From: Arachnopeziza araneosa
Taxonomy: Eukaryota; Ascomycota; Leotiomycetes; Helotiales; Arachnopezizaceae
Assembly (NCBI GenBank): GCA_003988855.1
Contig: QYAI01000001.1
Location: forward strand, 248,001 to 312,000
Reading direction: 5' to 3'
Length of the DNA stretch: 64,000 nucleotides
The position numbers and the translations under genes are program-made. How positions within the stretch are numbered: position 1 is the stretch's first letter; each line of letters opens with the position of its first letter. The notes beneath the pieces are model-generated. The model had not been told where the DNA came from, did not search any database, and saw nothing but the letters and a program-made list of their open reading frames with translations. This document shows positions 23,156 through 35,206 of this stretch, piece by piece.

Positions 23156-24267
23156 ATGGCGGACAGATATTCGTTCTCCTTGACTACTTTCTCCCCCAGG
23201 TATGATCCGAAGCTCCTCCTGCAACAGTGTGGCATTTGGACTGCTGTTGCAAATTCCAGCACTGCTTGCTAACTCAACATAGTGGGAAACTGGTCCAAAT
23301 AGGTTCGTTTATTCTACGGAATTTCATCTATCTTGATTACTGCGCTCACCGTCTACTTATGGAGCTCAACAAGCTAACTTAGTACTCAGAGTATGCCTTG
23401 AATGCTGTCAACCAGGGTGTCACTGCATTAGGAATTAAAGGTAGGAGCTTCCCCATTATTCGCCATTATTTGAATGTGTCTCTAAAGTCCTCCACAGCTA
23501 CCAATGGCATTGTGCTCGCAACAGAAAAGAAATCCTCGTCTCCTCTTATCGATCCTCCATCTCTGTCGAAAGTCAGCCTTATCACTCCAAATATTGGTAT
23601 GGTTTACTCCGGAATGGGTCCAGATTACAGAGTGCTAGTCGACAAAGCACGAAAAGTTTCACACACTGGCTACAAACGAATCTACAACGAGTACCCACCA
23701 ACGAGGATATTAGTGCAGGACGTTGCAAGAGTCATGCAAGAAGCTACACAGTCTGGCGGTGTAAGACCTTACGGTGTAAGTTTGTTGATTGCTGGATGGG
23801 ATGAGGGTATCGAACCAGAATCTGGAGATGCTGCAACTGCAGATTCTAACCCGGAAGAGAAGAAGCCTTCAGGAAAGACGGGCGGTGTTATGAAGGGAGG
23901 ACCCATGTTGTATCAAGTTGATCCAAGCGGAAGCTATTTTCCTTGGAAGGCGACAGCGATTGGCAAGAGTGCGACGTCTGCAAAGACGTTCTTGGAGAAG
24001 AGATACACCGAGGGTCTAGAGCTCGAAGATGCGGTCCATATTGCTCTATTAACGTTGAAGGAGACCATTGAAGGTGAAATGAATGGGGAGACGGTGGAGA
24101 TTGGTATGTATATTCAATGAAATCATGGGATTTGCTAACACTTTTCAGGTATTGTTGGCCCACCAGCTGATCATTTACTTGGCGTTGAGGGGGTTGAAGG
24201 CGCGCAAGGACCAAGATTCAGAAAGCTCAGCCCTCAAGAGATTGAGGATTATCTCACGAATCTGTAG
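23156..24267 (+). CDS. PRE8: 20S proteasome subunit alpha-2
   Basis: Structural alpha-ring subunit of the 20S core. Five exons: 23156-23199, 23283-23302 (only 20 nt), 23390-23440, 23498-24103, 24149-24267. Every phase matches and the product is 279 aa. The start MADRYSFSLTTFSP, then GKLVQIEYALNAV across the micro-exon and the next exon, is the alpha-2 signature. IVLATEKK, VYSGMGPDYRVLVDKAR and RPYGVSLLIAGWD follow. A low-complexity insert of about 30 residues (Glu/Ser/Lys/Pro/Gly-rich) sits before the GPMLYQVDPSGSYF motif; such inserts occur in filamentous fungi. The protein ends IEDYLTNL. Confidence 0.96.
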
Positions 24268-24396
24268 TCTATTCCTGATTTGCATCTGGGCTTCTGGTAA
24301 TTTTGACGTTGTGCAACCAAAGGCGCAGTGTACAATAGAACAGCAAAAGAGGAAATGAAAGAAATGAGATACCACTTTGCATATTAAATATCCTTA

Positions 24397-25525
24397 TTAA
24401 CTTCCTTTTACCGTTAAAAAGGAGCATTTGTATCCGGCATTGACTTTTGATATACGCTGATTCTCCTTAAAAGGCAGTACTACCTCCCGCCACTCTAAGA
24501 GCTGCTTGTCGTCCAAACCTAACTGGCCATTATTGCCAGAACCAACAACAAAAAGCCTGTTTGTAACGGTTATTGCAAGCATATGATCGTTCCCAACGGC
24601 AACATCGTGGACGTCTTCTCCATCCAAATCCACTGGCATAGGCGCTCCTGATAACTCCTCCAAGAGTTTTTGCTGGCCTGGACGGCCTCCCCAGATGTAG
24701 AGATCATTACCAGCAGTCAATGCAGCCGTCACGTAACCTCCTGATGAAATTTTCTTGATTGGCCCCGTAGGTAAGCCTAGGAGGTCTTCTATCAAGGATG
24801 GCGCTGCTGCTGGGCTGAAGATTTGGTCAGCCAAAGTTCAAGCCTTGAGGTGCCGAAAGCAGTTCCTTACTTCTCTTCTGTTACTTCACGGCCAAGACAA
24901 GCCTCATACCTACCGTCTCCCCAGCTCCACACCTCCCCTGTTTTCGAGAGAGCTGTGAAGGTTGTTTGGTTAGCGGTAATTTGGATGATATCTTCGAGAT
25001 CTCCAAGAAACAGTCCGTCATGCTTAAGGTAATGTTGTGGAGACAAGAACTCTCTGATTTGACTTCCTTGAGCTTCAGCTACTCTGTCGTTTCCAGCTAT
25101 TGCGATTGAGGAGCATAGTGTGGGAGATTGGAGAAAGAGCTGCGTTAACTGGTCTGGATGCCCGGAGAGCTGTAATCTAGATGACGTTTGTACTGAATCT
25201 CGTCAGCCAACTCCTCCTTGAAAGTATCTGAAGCACAGATTCCAGATGAGGTCTGTAGGACTAAATATACAAAAGTGTATTGATCACGTGATGCATGAGG
25301 TTTGGTATTCTGTAGGTAGGTACTTATAAAATGAGAAGCCCAAATGGTAAGGTCATGCTAGGTCGTTGGCTTACTTAAAGTTGCTGAGGTGCTGGCCCAG
25401 AGCAGCTCCACGAAGTGGTCTTGAACTAGACATTTGAAATGACTGATATCGCGAGGTTCTGACACTTGTTCTACTTCCCAATCAAGCTGGCCCCAGCCAT
25501 TAAAGCCAGCAACCCACAGTTCCAT
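24397..25525 (-). CDS. RCC1-repeat (beta-propeller) protein
   Basis: Three exons, 25525-25375, 25198-24871 and 24814-24397, give 298 aa in phase. The start MELWVAGFNGWGQL is a typical first RCC1 blade; later blades show GEVWSWGDGRYEACLG, NDLYIWGG and NRLFVVGSGNNGQLGL, and the final blade ends KCSFLTV. At under 300 residues it is short for a full seven-blade RCC1, so it may form an incomplete or divergent propeller, like Ats1-type proteins. The partner or GTPase is unknown. It converges with proteasome alpha-2, leaving about 130 bases. The 176-nt first intron is the least certain junction. Confidence 0.8.
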
Positions 25526-26331
25526 GGAGTTATGAAGCTGACACGGGCTGTGTGATCCAGAGTGGCTATTGTTTTACGAACAGATATTGTTCCCTCGGAA
25601 CGAGTCTTGCACTGCCCCTGCCCCACTACTTGGGACTGTGGCTGACTCTCGTGAGGAAGTTCAACGAGCCCAGACCCTGGTCACCGACTAGAGACTTTCT
25701 TAACATTTCAACGACGTGAAAACCTCGCTACGGAACCGCAGAAATCATTCCCAAGCACAGAAAGGTATCTTTGCAAAGGCTGTTCCCGCCTTGTCTGTCC
25801 TCTTACAGTTACAGCTTCAGAAGCTGACGAATGCCGCGGGCCAGGTCGAACAACGTCAATCCCTAAAAGGTGTGGCACAGTGTTGCCTACCGTAAGGCTA
25901 CCACAATCTGTCCCTCTCGTCAGGGGTATTCAAGTTGTCAGAAATCCTGTCTAAAATAAACCTACCGACGTAATGTTCTTTTGATTTTCTGGTTGCTCTC
26001 CTGCGTTCAATTTTCTTTCGTGGATTGTGTGTGACTTGCTGCTTGCTCGGTTGGGAATACTTCACTTGCGCCATTTTCGGTTCGTTTTGAACTCTTGAAC
26101 ACTCCACTCGCTTCTCGCCAATTGTTTCTGAGGCCTTTGCCGGGATAGAGCGAGGGGTTGCGGTTGTGTTGTTGTTGTTGTTGGTTGTCCTGGCCAAAGC
26201 TATTGGTCCGCATAGTTCTCTCACAGTGTCAATTGACCTCCAATCTTTCGAATCAATATTGTTTATAGCCAGGCATTGATGGCTGCGAGCTTGACCGTTT
26301 GATCGGTATCCATTCAACTTCAACTTCAATC
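25526..26331. promoter_or_regulatory. Divergent upstream region (RCC1-like / Hsp70-like)
   Basis: About 800 bases between two outward-facing starts. A short GTT trinucleotide run occurs near 26165. A 143-codon minus-strand frame (25898-26329) is Gln/Asn/Arg-rich and looks like a chance ORF. Confidence 0.35.
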
Positions 26332-28547
26332 ATGAATCTCAGTCTCCCCATTAGATCTGCAAGCAGTCGGAGAAATGCAGAGAGCAGAGAGCATTTTACC
26401 AATCTCACACCTGCCTCCTCGACGGAAGCAATTGCTGGTCCTATCAGGGAACCTACTCCATTAAACGACAGATTGATTGTCGGTCTTGATTTTGGTACAA
26501 CATATTCTGGGTATGTTGAGTTCTATCTTGTTGCGGATTTCGTGGTAGAGTTGTTCTAAAGTGTACACTCTTGGGATGTTTTTGAGGCACGAGGATCAAA
26601 CCACTCATGCATCAGCATCCTATCACGATCTGAGTCGGTTTACTTCTGTGTTTTCCGGAATTGTGAAGGCCGGACGGCTGGTGATCTTCCAGTCCAAAGG
26701 TTTCATTGGGATATCTTCATGGGCTAACTTGCAATAGTGTAGCTGCTGTATATACTTCTACCCCAGATGATGTCGAAATCATTAAAACATGGCCAGGCGG
26801 TAATGGCATTACATCGGACAAGGTTCCAACAGAGATAGCTTATGACTACCCAATCGACACGACAGAGAATATGGACCTAAATATAAAATGGGGTTTCCAA
26901 TTTAGACCGGAGGAGTCTCGACTCCGCTGCATAAAGTTGTTTCTCGACCGATCACAGAAGTTACCATTCTACGTGAGCCCCTTGGAAACTGCTGCACAGT
27001 TGAAGAAATTCAACAAGAACGTGGTCGATGCTGTAAGCGATTACCTTACACAAGTATATACCCACACAATGGAAACCCTGACGAGGCGTTATGGAGAGTC
27101 TTTTATGGCATCAACGAAAGTGGAGTTCGTCTTAACGTGCCCTGCCGTCTGGTCTGACGCTGCAAAGAACACAACCCTGCAGGCTGCAGAACGGGCTGGT
27201 ATGGGCACAAAATCTGATATTCAGATGATCAGCGAGCCAGAAGCTGCGGCTGTTTATACTCTCAAAGCTATCCAACCTAATCACTTGAGTGCCGGTGATA
27301 ACTTCGTTGTTTGTGACGCTGGTGGTGGCACTGTCGATTTGATTGCATATAAAATCATCTCATTGAAGCCATTGCGTGTCGAAGAATCTGCTGTAGGGAC
27401 AGGTGGGCTCTGCGGCAGTGCGTTTCTAAACTACCGGTTTGAAGAGCATGTCCGGAATAGAATAGGAAAAGAAAAATTCGACGAAATGAAATTGAAAAAA
27501 GGCAAGTGCTGGCAGATGGGTTTAAGGTACTGGGAAGAATTCGTTAAAAGAAACTTCAACGAGGAGGAGCATGCTGAGGTCAATGTGCCATTCCCTGGAT
27601 TGCCTGACGACGAGGAAGCTGGTCTGGACTGTGGTTTTCTTGTTATGACGGCACCACAGATCAAGGAGATATTTGAGCCTGTCGTCAAAGAGGTCTGCGA
27701 CTTAGTCCAGGGTCAAGTAGATGGCATTAGGCAGAATGGTGGTATAGTCTCCGGCATCGTCCTCGTTGGCGGATTCGGACAGAGTAACTATCTTTACACA
27801 AGACTCAAGTCACATTTCAATACGGCTGCACCTCCACCCTACAGTGAGAGACCAACACACGCACAAGCGACTGCTTTGATTGAAAGTGGTTCTGTGGAGG
27901 TTATGCAACCTGTTAATGCATGGACTGCAGTGGTACGAGGCGCTGTATTAAGAGGATTGGAAGGAAGCATGGTGATTTCGCGGAAAGCAAGGATGCATTA
28001 TGGGACTTCGTATGCTACTGTCTACGACGAAGACAAGCATCAAGTAAGCGAAAGATACTGGAGCCCACTATGGGAACGCTGGATGGTTAGTGATAGGATG
28101 CAATGGCATATAACGAGTAAGCCTTCAACTGATTCCGGTTCTCGAATCTAACTTGCCGGCAGAGGGTGAAACATTGAGTGCAGCTACTCCCATATCTTTC
28201 CACTATACTCGTAACTTCAGGTAAGTGTATTCTAGCGCCATTTTGCACTTGTGCTAACTTTTCAAAGACCAGGTCAATCCCTCGTGGTATCCGATGACTT
28301 GATAGCCTCTGACGCAGATGGCGAACCACCTCAGGCTTACTCGCGGGACCTAATCAATGTCTGTACTCTGACTACAGATCTTGGTGCCGTACCAAAGAGC
28401 CTATTTACGAGATTGACGACAACAAGAGGCGTGGAGTTTGATAATTTAGACTTCACGCTTGAGATGGTAGTAGAGAGTGCTGGGTTGGCTTTCGAATTAA
28501 AGGTTGATGGCTTCAGATACGGAAGGGTAGAGGCGGAGTTCCATTGA
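26332..28547 (+). CDS. Hsp70-like ATPase (Hsp12A-type, actin-fold)
   Basis: Four exons, 26332-26510, 26738-28116, 28163-28220 and 28268-28547, join in phase to give 631 aa. The nucleotide-binding fold is clear: phosphate-1 loop LIVGLDFGTTYSG (about residues 49-60), CPAVWSDAAKNTT, SEPEAAAVYTL, phosphate-2 loop VVCDAGGGTVDLIAY and the adenosine motif IVLVGGFGQSNYL. No canonical Hsp70 substrate-binding domain or EEVD end follows; instead the C-terminal third is a separate domain ending in a beta-rich segment. This is the expanded fungal 'Hsp70 family' related to animal HSPA12. Its client and role are unknown. An N-terminal disordered stretch of about 45 residues precedes the fold. Confidence 0.88.
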
Positions 28548-29327
28548 ATATCTGGATCAATTGGCTTGAGTTGGGTGTAATTGATGATCGAGTAATGTCG
28601 TATTGATGAGCTTGATACGGTAGCATATGGGTGGTTGGTGTTGTTGGTGTTGACTGTAAAGCGCTGGTGGATAGCTGCGTGCCTTTGGAAGGATGTTTGA
28701 ATACAAGAACGAGATCAACACGCTGTGACAATTCTCTGTCTTTATTTTTTGACTAGTCTATGCTTTCTCACCTAGGTAGACAAGTGGATGCAATGAAAGA
28801 TCCCCTGGGTAGGCATTGCCTTGAAGAGATATTGATAGCTACCGAACTCGGAGCCGCTCTTAACAAGATTCTTTCCACACTGGCGTTTCAGCCTTCCGAA
28901 CCGTTGCGAACCTCGATTGGTCGAATTAACCCCTGGGCCTGTTGGAATAATTCCTCTCATCGAGCGACATCATTTTGGATGCGGAGGTATCCTCATTTCC
29001 TTTGCGCAGAGAGTATCCACTTCACTTTTTTGCTCAATTCTTCTGCGGGACTCTAAATCGCACCAGAGGCTTCTCTTCTCCCTTCACCCAGGAGGCAAAA
29101 AAAATCCCGTTCTGCAGAGCTTGGACTGGGTGCTATTTTCGTCTGGGAGGCACATCCGGAACGAAACGACCAGGTGTGCTCAACGCCGCGAATACGAGGG
29201 TCAACCAAATCTCACCAGTCTTGCCGTTGTGACCACGAAGCTTCAAATCGCGATCCCAATCTGCACAACCTCAGACGTCTTTTGAGGACGAGATCACTGG
29301 CGCCGAAAGGCCCGCCTTCCAACCATA
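28548..29327. other. Intergenic region upstream of the GT34 gene
   Basis: About 780 bases. ORFs of up to 122 codons occur on the plus strand but lack family resemblance. It should hold the 3' UTR of the Hsp70-like gene and the promoter of the mannosyltransferase gene. A CCTAGGTAG motif lies near 28771. Confidence 0.35.
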
Positions 29328-30365
29328 ATGCATTTGGCGCTTCCTTCGAGGAAATCCTCGAATCCCCCACCCTATGCGAATCGCTCGACAAAATTTCCTA
29401 TGCTGCGGCGAAGCAGAGTACAAGCCTTAGTACTTTTCACATGTGCATTCGGTGCCGTCTTATTTATCCTTTCGCACATACTGGGAGGGTCCGATGGAAT
29501 CCCAGCTGGAACGCCTCCTGTTGTAATAGTTACAACCTTGGATCCCGAAAAGTATAGTAAGGAGTATATAAACAACATAAGGGAGAACCGAGAGGAGTAT
29601 GCCAAGAAACACGGTAAAACCTCCTGAATCTCTGGCTGCTGTTAAAGTGACTGACACGCTTGAGGCTATGCGACTTTTTTCCCAACAACGAAGGACTATG
29701 AATTAGACAGCTCGCCGAGTTCTTGGGCTCGAGTACCTGCGGTCAGACACGCTTTAACAAAATTTCCACATAGCACATATGTGTGGTACTTAGATCAGCA
29801 CGCTCTAATCATGAACCCGACATACACAATAGAACGCGATATCATGAACCCCAAGACTTTAGAGAGTATGATGATCAAGGACCAACCAATTGTTCCTCCG
29901 GATAGTGTCATAAAAACGTTCCCGCATTTGAAAGGCGGCTCAATAGATCTGGTTCTGACCCAAGATAAGGATGGTCTGTCACAAGGGAGCTTTATCGTTC
30001 GAAAGGGGAACTGGAGCAAATTTTTCTTGGATACATGGTTTGATCCTCTCTACCGCTCTTACAATTTCCAAAAGGCAGAAACTCATGCTTTAGTGAGTAC
30101 CCCAAGCTCTGCCAAAGAACAGTTTGTTAACCAAAAGAAGGAGCATATTGTCCAGTGGCATCCGACAATTCTTTCCAAGCTCGCCCTCGTACCGCAATAC
30201 ATCATGAACTCGTATCAGAAAGGTGATTCTGCGGCCGTAGGCGGAGCATATAAAGATGGACAGTTTATTGTTCGATTTATTGGATGTGACCAAGTAGGAC
30301 GGGACTGCGTAGCAGAAGCAGAGCCATACTCGAAGCAGTGGAAAACCGTATTCCGTGGGGCATGA
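29328..30365 (+). CDS. GT34 alpha-1,6-mannosyltransferase subunit (Mnn10/Mnn11 family)
   Basis: Golgi type II glycosyltransferase that extends the alpha-1,6-mannose backbone of N-glycans in the M-Pol II complex. Exons 29328-29613 and 29665-30365 give 328 aa. A short basic tail precedes one membrane anchor (about residues 27-47), then the GT34 catalytic domain: VVIVTTLDPEKYS, the metal-site region WYLDQHALIMNP, GSFIVRKGNWSKFFLDTWFDP and EHIVQWHPTILSKLALVPQ. A stretch of 48 bases at 30093-30140, starting GTGAGT and ending AG, interrupts the conserved HAL/EHIVQW junction without a stop. It is probably a spliced 3n intron, which would give 312 aa. Whether this is the Mnn10 or Mnn11 orthologue is not decided. 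Confidence 0.88.
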
Positions 30366-31091
30366 TTTTACTTCGACTTGAGGTTAGGGGCGATTTATAA
30401 TTTTAGGGTTTTGTCACCCATACGATAATACGACAAAGCAGCACAAGCAGCTAAGATCAAGACAAGATTGGAGTTACGGCGTCTCTGAGAATAACATGAG
30501 GATATGATTGCATATGTGTATTATTTCCTTGGGCATTTGCATGGGGGTACAATTAGAATGGCGTTTGGCCGCTATCTTGATGGGCAATATTTGCTGTGTA
30601 CATTATTGTAGGAGTCTTGGGAGCGGTGTCTCGAATTAGGATTGGAGAGCGTATGGAAGTTAAGGTCATCCTCAGGCAAGGATATGGCCATGGTCACGAA
30701 TAGAATCCTGACGCCACATGCGCGGATTATGCATAATATTCGGGTGTGCTCTGTAATTGACAAGTTGACTTTCACGAGGCTGAGATTTGAACAGCAGCCG
30801 CGCCTCAGCATAAGTCGAAGCTCGCACTGCTGGAAAGTGAAGAAGATGTCGCCTTGGACTCAGACTTGACTTACATAGGCATCTCAAGCGGCTCGTATTC
30901 TCCAGATAAAAATTCCCGAATCTGGACACCGGCATGTGACTGGAGTGTGTCTGCAGTTTGGCCTCGGCCAAATCTTCGAATCCGAATCCGATAGATCATA
31001 GCTCGATCCCACCTTTTCAACTTGCCATTACTTGAAGCTTCAACAGCACCATTCAAGCATCAGCTGTTGACTCCTCAAAGTACAGCCCATC
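30366..31091. other. Intergenic region between the GT34 gene and S1P lyase
   Basis: About 725 bases between two plus-strand genes. It should contain the 3' UTR of the first and the promoter of the second. Short minus-strand ORFs are unconvincing. Confidence 0.35.
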
Positions 31092-32894
31092 ATGCCGGGC
31101 ACTTCGAGGATGCCAGTGAGCTTGCGCAACGCCTTCCCATTGAAGAAAGGCAGCTCCAACAGCCAATTGCTCTCCTTGAATATTGACCTGTACATCCCCT
31201 ATTCAGAAGGCATCAACATGGCGCTAACGCTCATCTAGACTCCGAAACATCATATTCTTCCTTTTCGTTTGGCGATGGACACGAAAGACATTACTGAAGT
31301 TGAAGGGGAGGGGTTTGTTTGGGACATTCGCAGATGCATACATTGCTATTCGCCGGAATCTTTATGGTCTCTTCCTTCGCGCTCCCGGTGTACGATCGCA
31401 GGTTCAGAAACAAGTTCAGGAGGCTATCGTGAAACTACAGTCGAAATTGGTACCTTCCGGCCCAGGGGTTGTACGATATCTTACATTACCAAAGGAAGGA
31501 TGGTCAGAAGAAGATGTTCTCAAGGAGCTGGAGACTCTGGCTACCATGGACCATACTAGATGGGAAGACGGATTCGTTTCAGGAGCTGTATATCACGGCG
31601 GAGATTCCCTGATCAAACTGCAAACCGAGGCATTTGGAAAGTTCACAGTTGCGAATCCAATTCATCCTGATGTTTTCCCTGGAGTGAGGAAGATGGAGGC
31701 AGAAATCGTGGCTATGGTTTTAGCTATGTTCAACGCGCCTGTTGGGGCAGCGGGTGTGACTACAAGCGGAGGGACCGAATCCATTCTTATGGCTTGTTTG
31801 AGTGCTAGACAGAAGGCATATGCCGAGAGAGGTGTGACGGAACCAGAAATGTACAGCTCCGTACTCCTCAAACCCGTTTAAATACTAATACTACTCGCAG
31901 GATTCTTCCAGAGACAGGACACACTGCATTCCGAAAAGCTGGAGAATACTTCGGTATCAAGATCCATCTAGTTGCTTGCCCCGCTCCCTCCTACCAAGTT
32001 CATGTTCCCTCTGTTTCCCGCCTCATCAACAGCAATACTGTCCTTCTTGTCGGCTCGGCACCCAACTTCCCGCACGGCATCATTGATGATATCAGTGCCC
32101 TCTCCAAACTTGCTGTAAAACGCAGGGTTCCTTTGCACGTAGATTGCTGTCTTGGATCCTTCCTCGTTCCCTTCCTCGAAAAAGCAGGCTTCGAAACCGA
32201 GCTCTTCGACTTCAGACTCAAAGGCGTGACCAGCATCTCTTGCGATACACACAAGTATGGATTTGCACCAAAAGGTAACTCAACCGTACTCTACCGCACC
32301 GCCGCCTTGAGAAGCTATCAGTATTTTATCTCACCTGATTGGTCCGGCGGTGTTTACGCATCTCCTTCCATCGCCGGCTCCCGCCCCGGTGCTCTCATAG
32401 CCGGCTGCTGGGCATCGCTCATGTCCGTTGGCGAGGCGGGTTATCTCGACTCTTGCTCTCAGATCGTCGGATGTACAAAGAAGATTGTCGCTTCTATCCA
32501 AACCAACCCGGCATTAATATCTGATCTCGAAGTCCTGGGAAATCCACTCGTTTCCGTGGTAGCTTTTACTTCAAAGACGCTAGACGTCTACGATATTGCT
32601 GACTCTATGTCGAGTAGAGGATGGCATCTAAATTCTCTCCAAGACCCACCTGCTATCCACGTCGCTGTTACTTTGCCCATTACGAAAGTCTGGAAAAAGT
32701 TGATTGCGGATCTGGAAGCGGTAATTGAGGGCGAGAAGGAGAAGGAGAGAGTGAGGATTGTAGAGGGAAAGGGCGCTAAAGGGAAATCAGTTGGTGATAG
32801 TGCGGCGCTTTATGGTGTTGCAGGTAGTCTCCCGAATAAGAGCGTCGTGGTCGAGTTGGCGAGCGGGTTCTTAGATACGCTGTATAAAGCTTAG
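31092..32894 (+). CDS. DPL1: Sphingosine-1-phosphate lyase (PLP-dependent)
   Basis: ER enzyme that cleaves phosphorylated long-chain bases to ethanolamine phosphate and a fatty aldehyde, the exit step of sphingolipid degradation. Exons 31092-31189, 31239-31850 and 31901-32894 join in phase to give 567 aa. The exon 1/2 junction builds the N-terminal membrane anchor (LLRNIIFFLFVWRW). Family motifs follow: GPFGTFADAYIA-like LFGTFADAYIA, TMDHTRWEDGFVSGAVYHG, TSGGTESILMAC, ILPETGHTAFRKA, LHVDCCLG and CDTHKYGFAPKG with the PLP lysine at about residue 355. An insertion of charged residues (EKEKERVRIVEGKGAKGK) sits near the C-terminus. The enzyme appears complete. Confidence 0.96.
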
Positions 32895-33724
32895 GGAGCA
32901 TATAGGCTACCAACTTATAGATTGATTGCTAGTGAGATGGGACGACATCTAATGTATGAATTATTCAGCTCTGTTTTGACGATGTTGCTCATTCATCCTT
33001 GAGAAGTGTGTAGATGGAGACACCAGTATCCCGAATTGCGGTCCATTTTTCAATAAACACCCACACACTCTCATAGCTTCTCAAAACGACCAATCCACGA
33101 AATCTCATTCCTTTGCGAGACATTCTGCGGTAATTTAGCATCCGCCTCGCGAAACATTGACTGGTCTGCTCAAGTAGGAAATATGTCTGTTTACTTTCAT
33201 GGATGGGATATTGCAGTCCATTTGTTGAGATGTAAGAATTCTTTGAGATGGCTAGACTATAGTCATCTATCTCATCGAGGGCTGATCTGGTTCGCTATGC
33301 CTTTCCTTGCTTTTCGCATATCCTAGAGAGTTGTTCATGCACCATCCGTCTTCCCCATGTCAAACGCCACCAGCCACGCTGAATCATCGCCACAAATATT
33401 GTATGTACACCAAAATCCATCTCGCTTCTGCTTTGATTCTTTCTTTCCTCCTTTCCGAGTATCCATGCAATCCTGTCCAACCTTGTAAATCATATACACA
33501 CGAGTTTAAACTTCACCGCCATCACCTCTAAATAATCCGTGGTGGCCACTTGATCCGGCATCCCCGTTAAGCATACTCTCTGTATCACCGACCTGTCTTC
33601 GTTCTGTAACCTCTCTGTGCTTAAGCTTGAGATTCATCTGCTTCCGCCACAATCCCATTGTCAATCCTTGAGACGCCCCGCTCCTAGGCGAGAAGATGGG
33701 GGAGCCTCTCATGACAGCTGATTG
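32895..33724. other. Convergent 3' intergenic region
   Basis: About 830 bases between the S1P lyase and mitochondrial kinase stop codons. A 68-codon minus frame (33506-33712) has no family resemblance and likely lies in the kinase 3' UTR. Confidence 0.4.
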
Positions 33725-35206
33725 TTATTGGAGTGGCTCTGAAGAGCTGGAAAGTCTGTTAAGATGAAGGTAGACATCCGTCCCGTACCTGAACTCGTGT
33801 CAGTTTTGTTTCCTACTTTTGAGTTGTGAAACTTACCCTTCCATACTGATCAGCTTTAAATCACCTCCGAAGTACCGTGCATATAATCTTGAGATAGGTA
33901 ATCCATATCCAAACCCAGCCATAGGAGCCTTGAAATCGTTCTGGTCGAAATCAGGATCCAGATTCGGGGTCGTATCCACCGTTGTATACATGTATGTCCA
34001 CACTAACGGGATCGCGCTCCTGGGTATCCCACCGCCCTCGTCCGAGATCTTAATTGTAATATCTTCTTTCCCTTCGGCTACCACAACCTTTGTCACAGGA
34101 AATTCATCCTTATCCTGTCCGTGAGTTTCAACCACGGCCCGAAGAGAGTTCTTGAGGGTTTCGAAAAGCATGTGTGATAAGTGGCCTGGAACATACATAA
34201 AGTTTAAGTTTGGTGGGCAGACGAGCTGGACTTTAGGTGCATCGAATAAACCATAATGGTCTTCGCAAACGAAACGAGCGTTTTCAATGGCCTCTTGCGC
34301 TAAATCATGAACGTTGGTCTTCGTGCAGATAATCCCTACATATGTTGGATCCTTATTATGGCTCTGGTCTGTGAGAGCGATATGCTGCCCTATGAGCATT
34401 CTTATGCCTATTCGAGACATGTAAAAGCGATCTAAGAAGGATTGGATATTGTTATCAATTTGCATGCGTTGCCGCTTCCGTTTGTATTCCAGAATTCCCT
34501 GGGCTACAGTAGTTACCACGCCATCATGCCGCCGTTTGATTGTGTTCAAGGTGTCTGCAAATCGCTTGTTGTAATCGTGAAGTTCGGGCGGCCAATCATT
34601 GTGATCTTCAATTCCAGCATAGTAGCGCCTTGCTACAGCTTTCTTCACATCTGGATTGTGTCCATTGATGGAGGAGTTATATTGACCTCCTCTGACACTC
34701 GGGTTATTTGTTGTCTCGGCAAGAATTCTGGAGTTCTTTCCATTGGGCTTTGAAGGTTGCATCAGCCGATCACGGATGTCTTTGGGAAGTAGTGGTCTTG
34801 GAAGGGTGGTTATCTCCTGTATCACATGTCAAGATATACTCTCAGATTTGCTGTCTGCACCAGAGCGTTGTACCTCGAATGACTGTGCATACCAGTCTTG
34901 CACTCTCTTTATGGATGGCATGTCATTCAGCCCATCTGGCAGATCACCTAGCTCCTGTACCCTATGCGCAAGTCGAATTGGAAGCTCCTCGGAAAGGAAC
35001 TGTGAGGCTCGGAAAAGAGTGCCTATACGAGTGGAATTTCGAGTCAATTCGCCTGTAGTATACTCATACTCTCGCCATCAGTGACACTCACCTGTGGAGG
35101 GCCGTTCCCCGAATTGGACCATCTGCCTCAGACTCACGCCGGTTGCAGGGAAGCTCGAATAGTGCTTGATGGTATCCATCAAACGCTCTGACTTCTTCCA
35201 CGACAT
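33725..35206 (-). CDS. Mitochondrial protein kinase of the PDK/BCKDK family
   Basis: Phosphorylates and inhibits the E1 component of the pyruvate (or branched-chain) dehydrogenase complex in the mitochondrial matrix. Exons 35206-35092, 35052-34874, 34816-33837 and 33788-33725 are in phase and give 445 aa. The N-terminal helical domain begins MDTIKHYSSFPATGVSLRQM with FLSEELPIRLAHRVQEL next. The GHKL ATP site shows the N-box ETLKNSLRAVVE, G1 box SDEGGGIP and G2 box GFGYGLPISRLYARYFGGDL. A PKP1/PKP2-type assignment fits, but PDK and BCKDK cannot be separated by eye. There is almost no mitochondrial presequence before the first helix in this model, so an upstream coding exon or alternative start is possible. 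Confidence 0.92.

Noticed and set aside
25898..26329. 143-codon minus-strand ORF
   Set aside because: Low-complexity translation in the divergent promoter region; no family resemblance and it overlaps the leader of the Hsp70-like gene.
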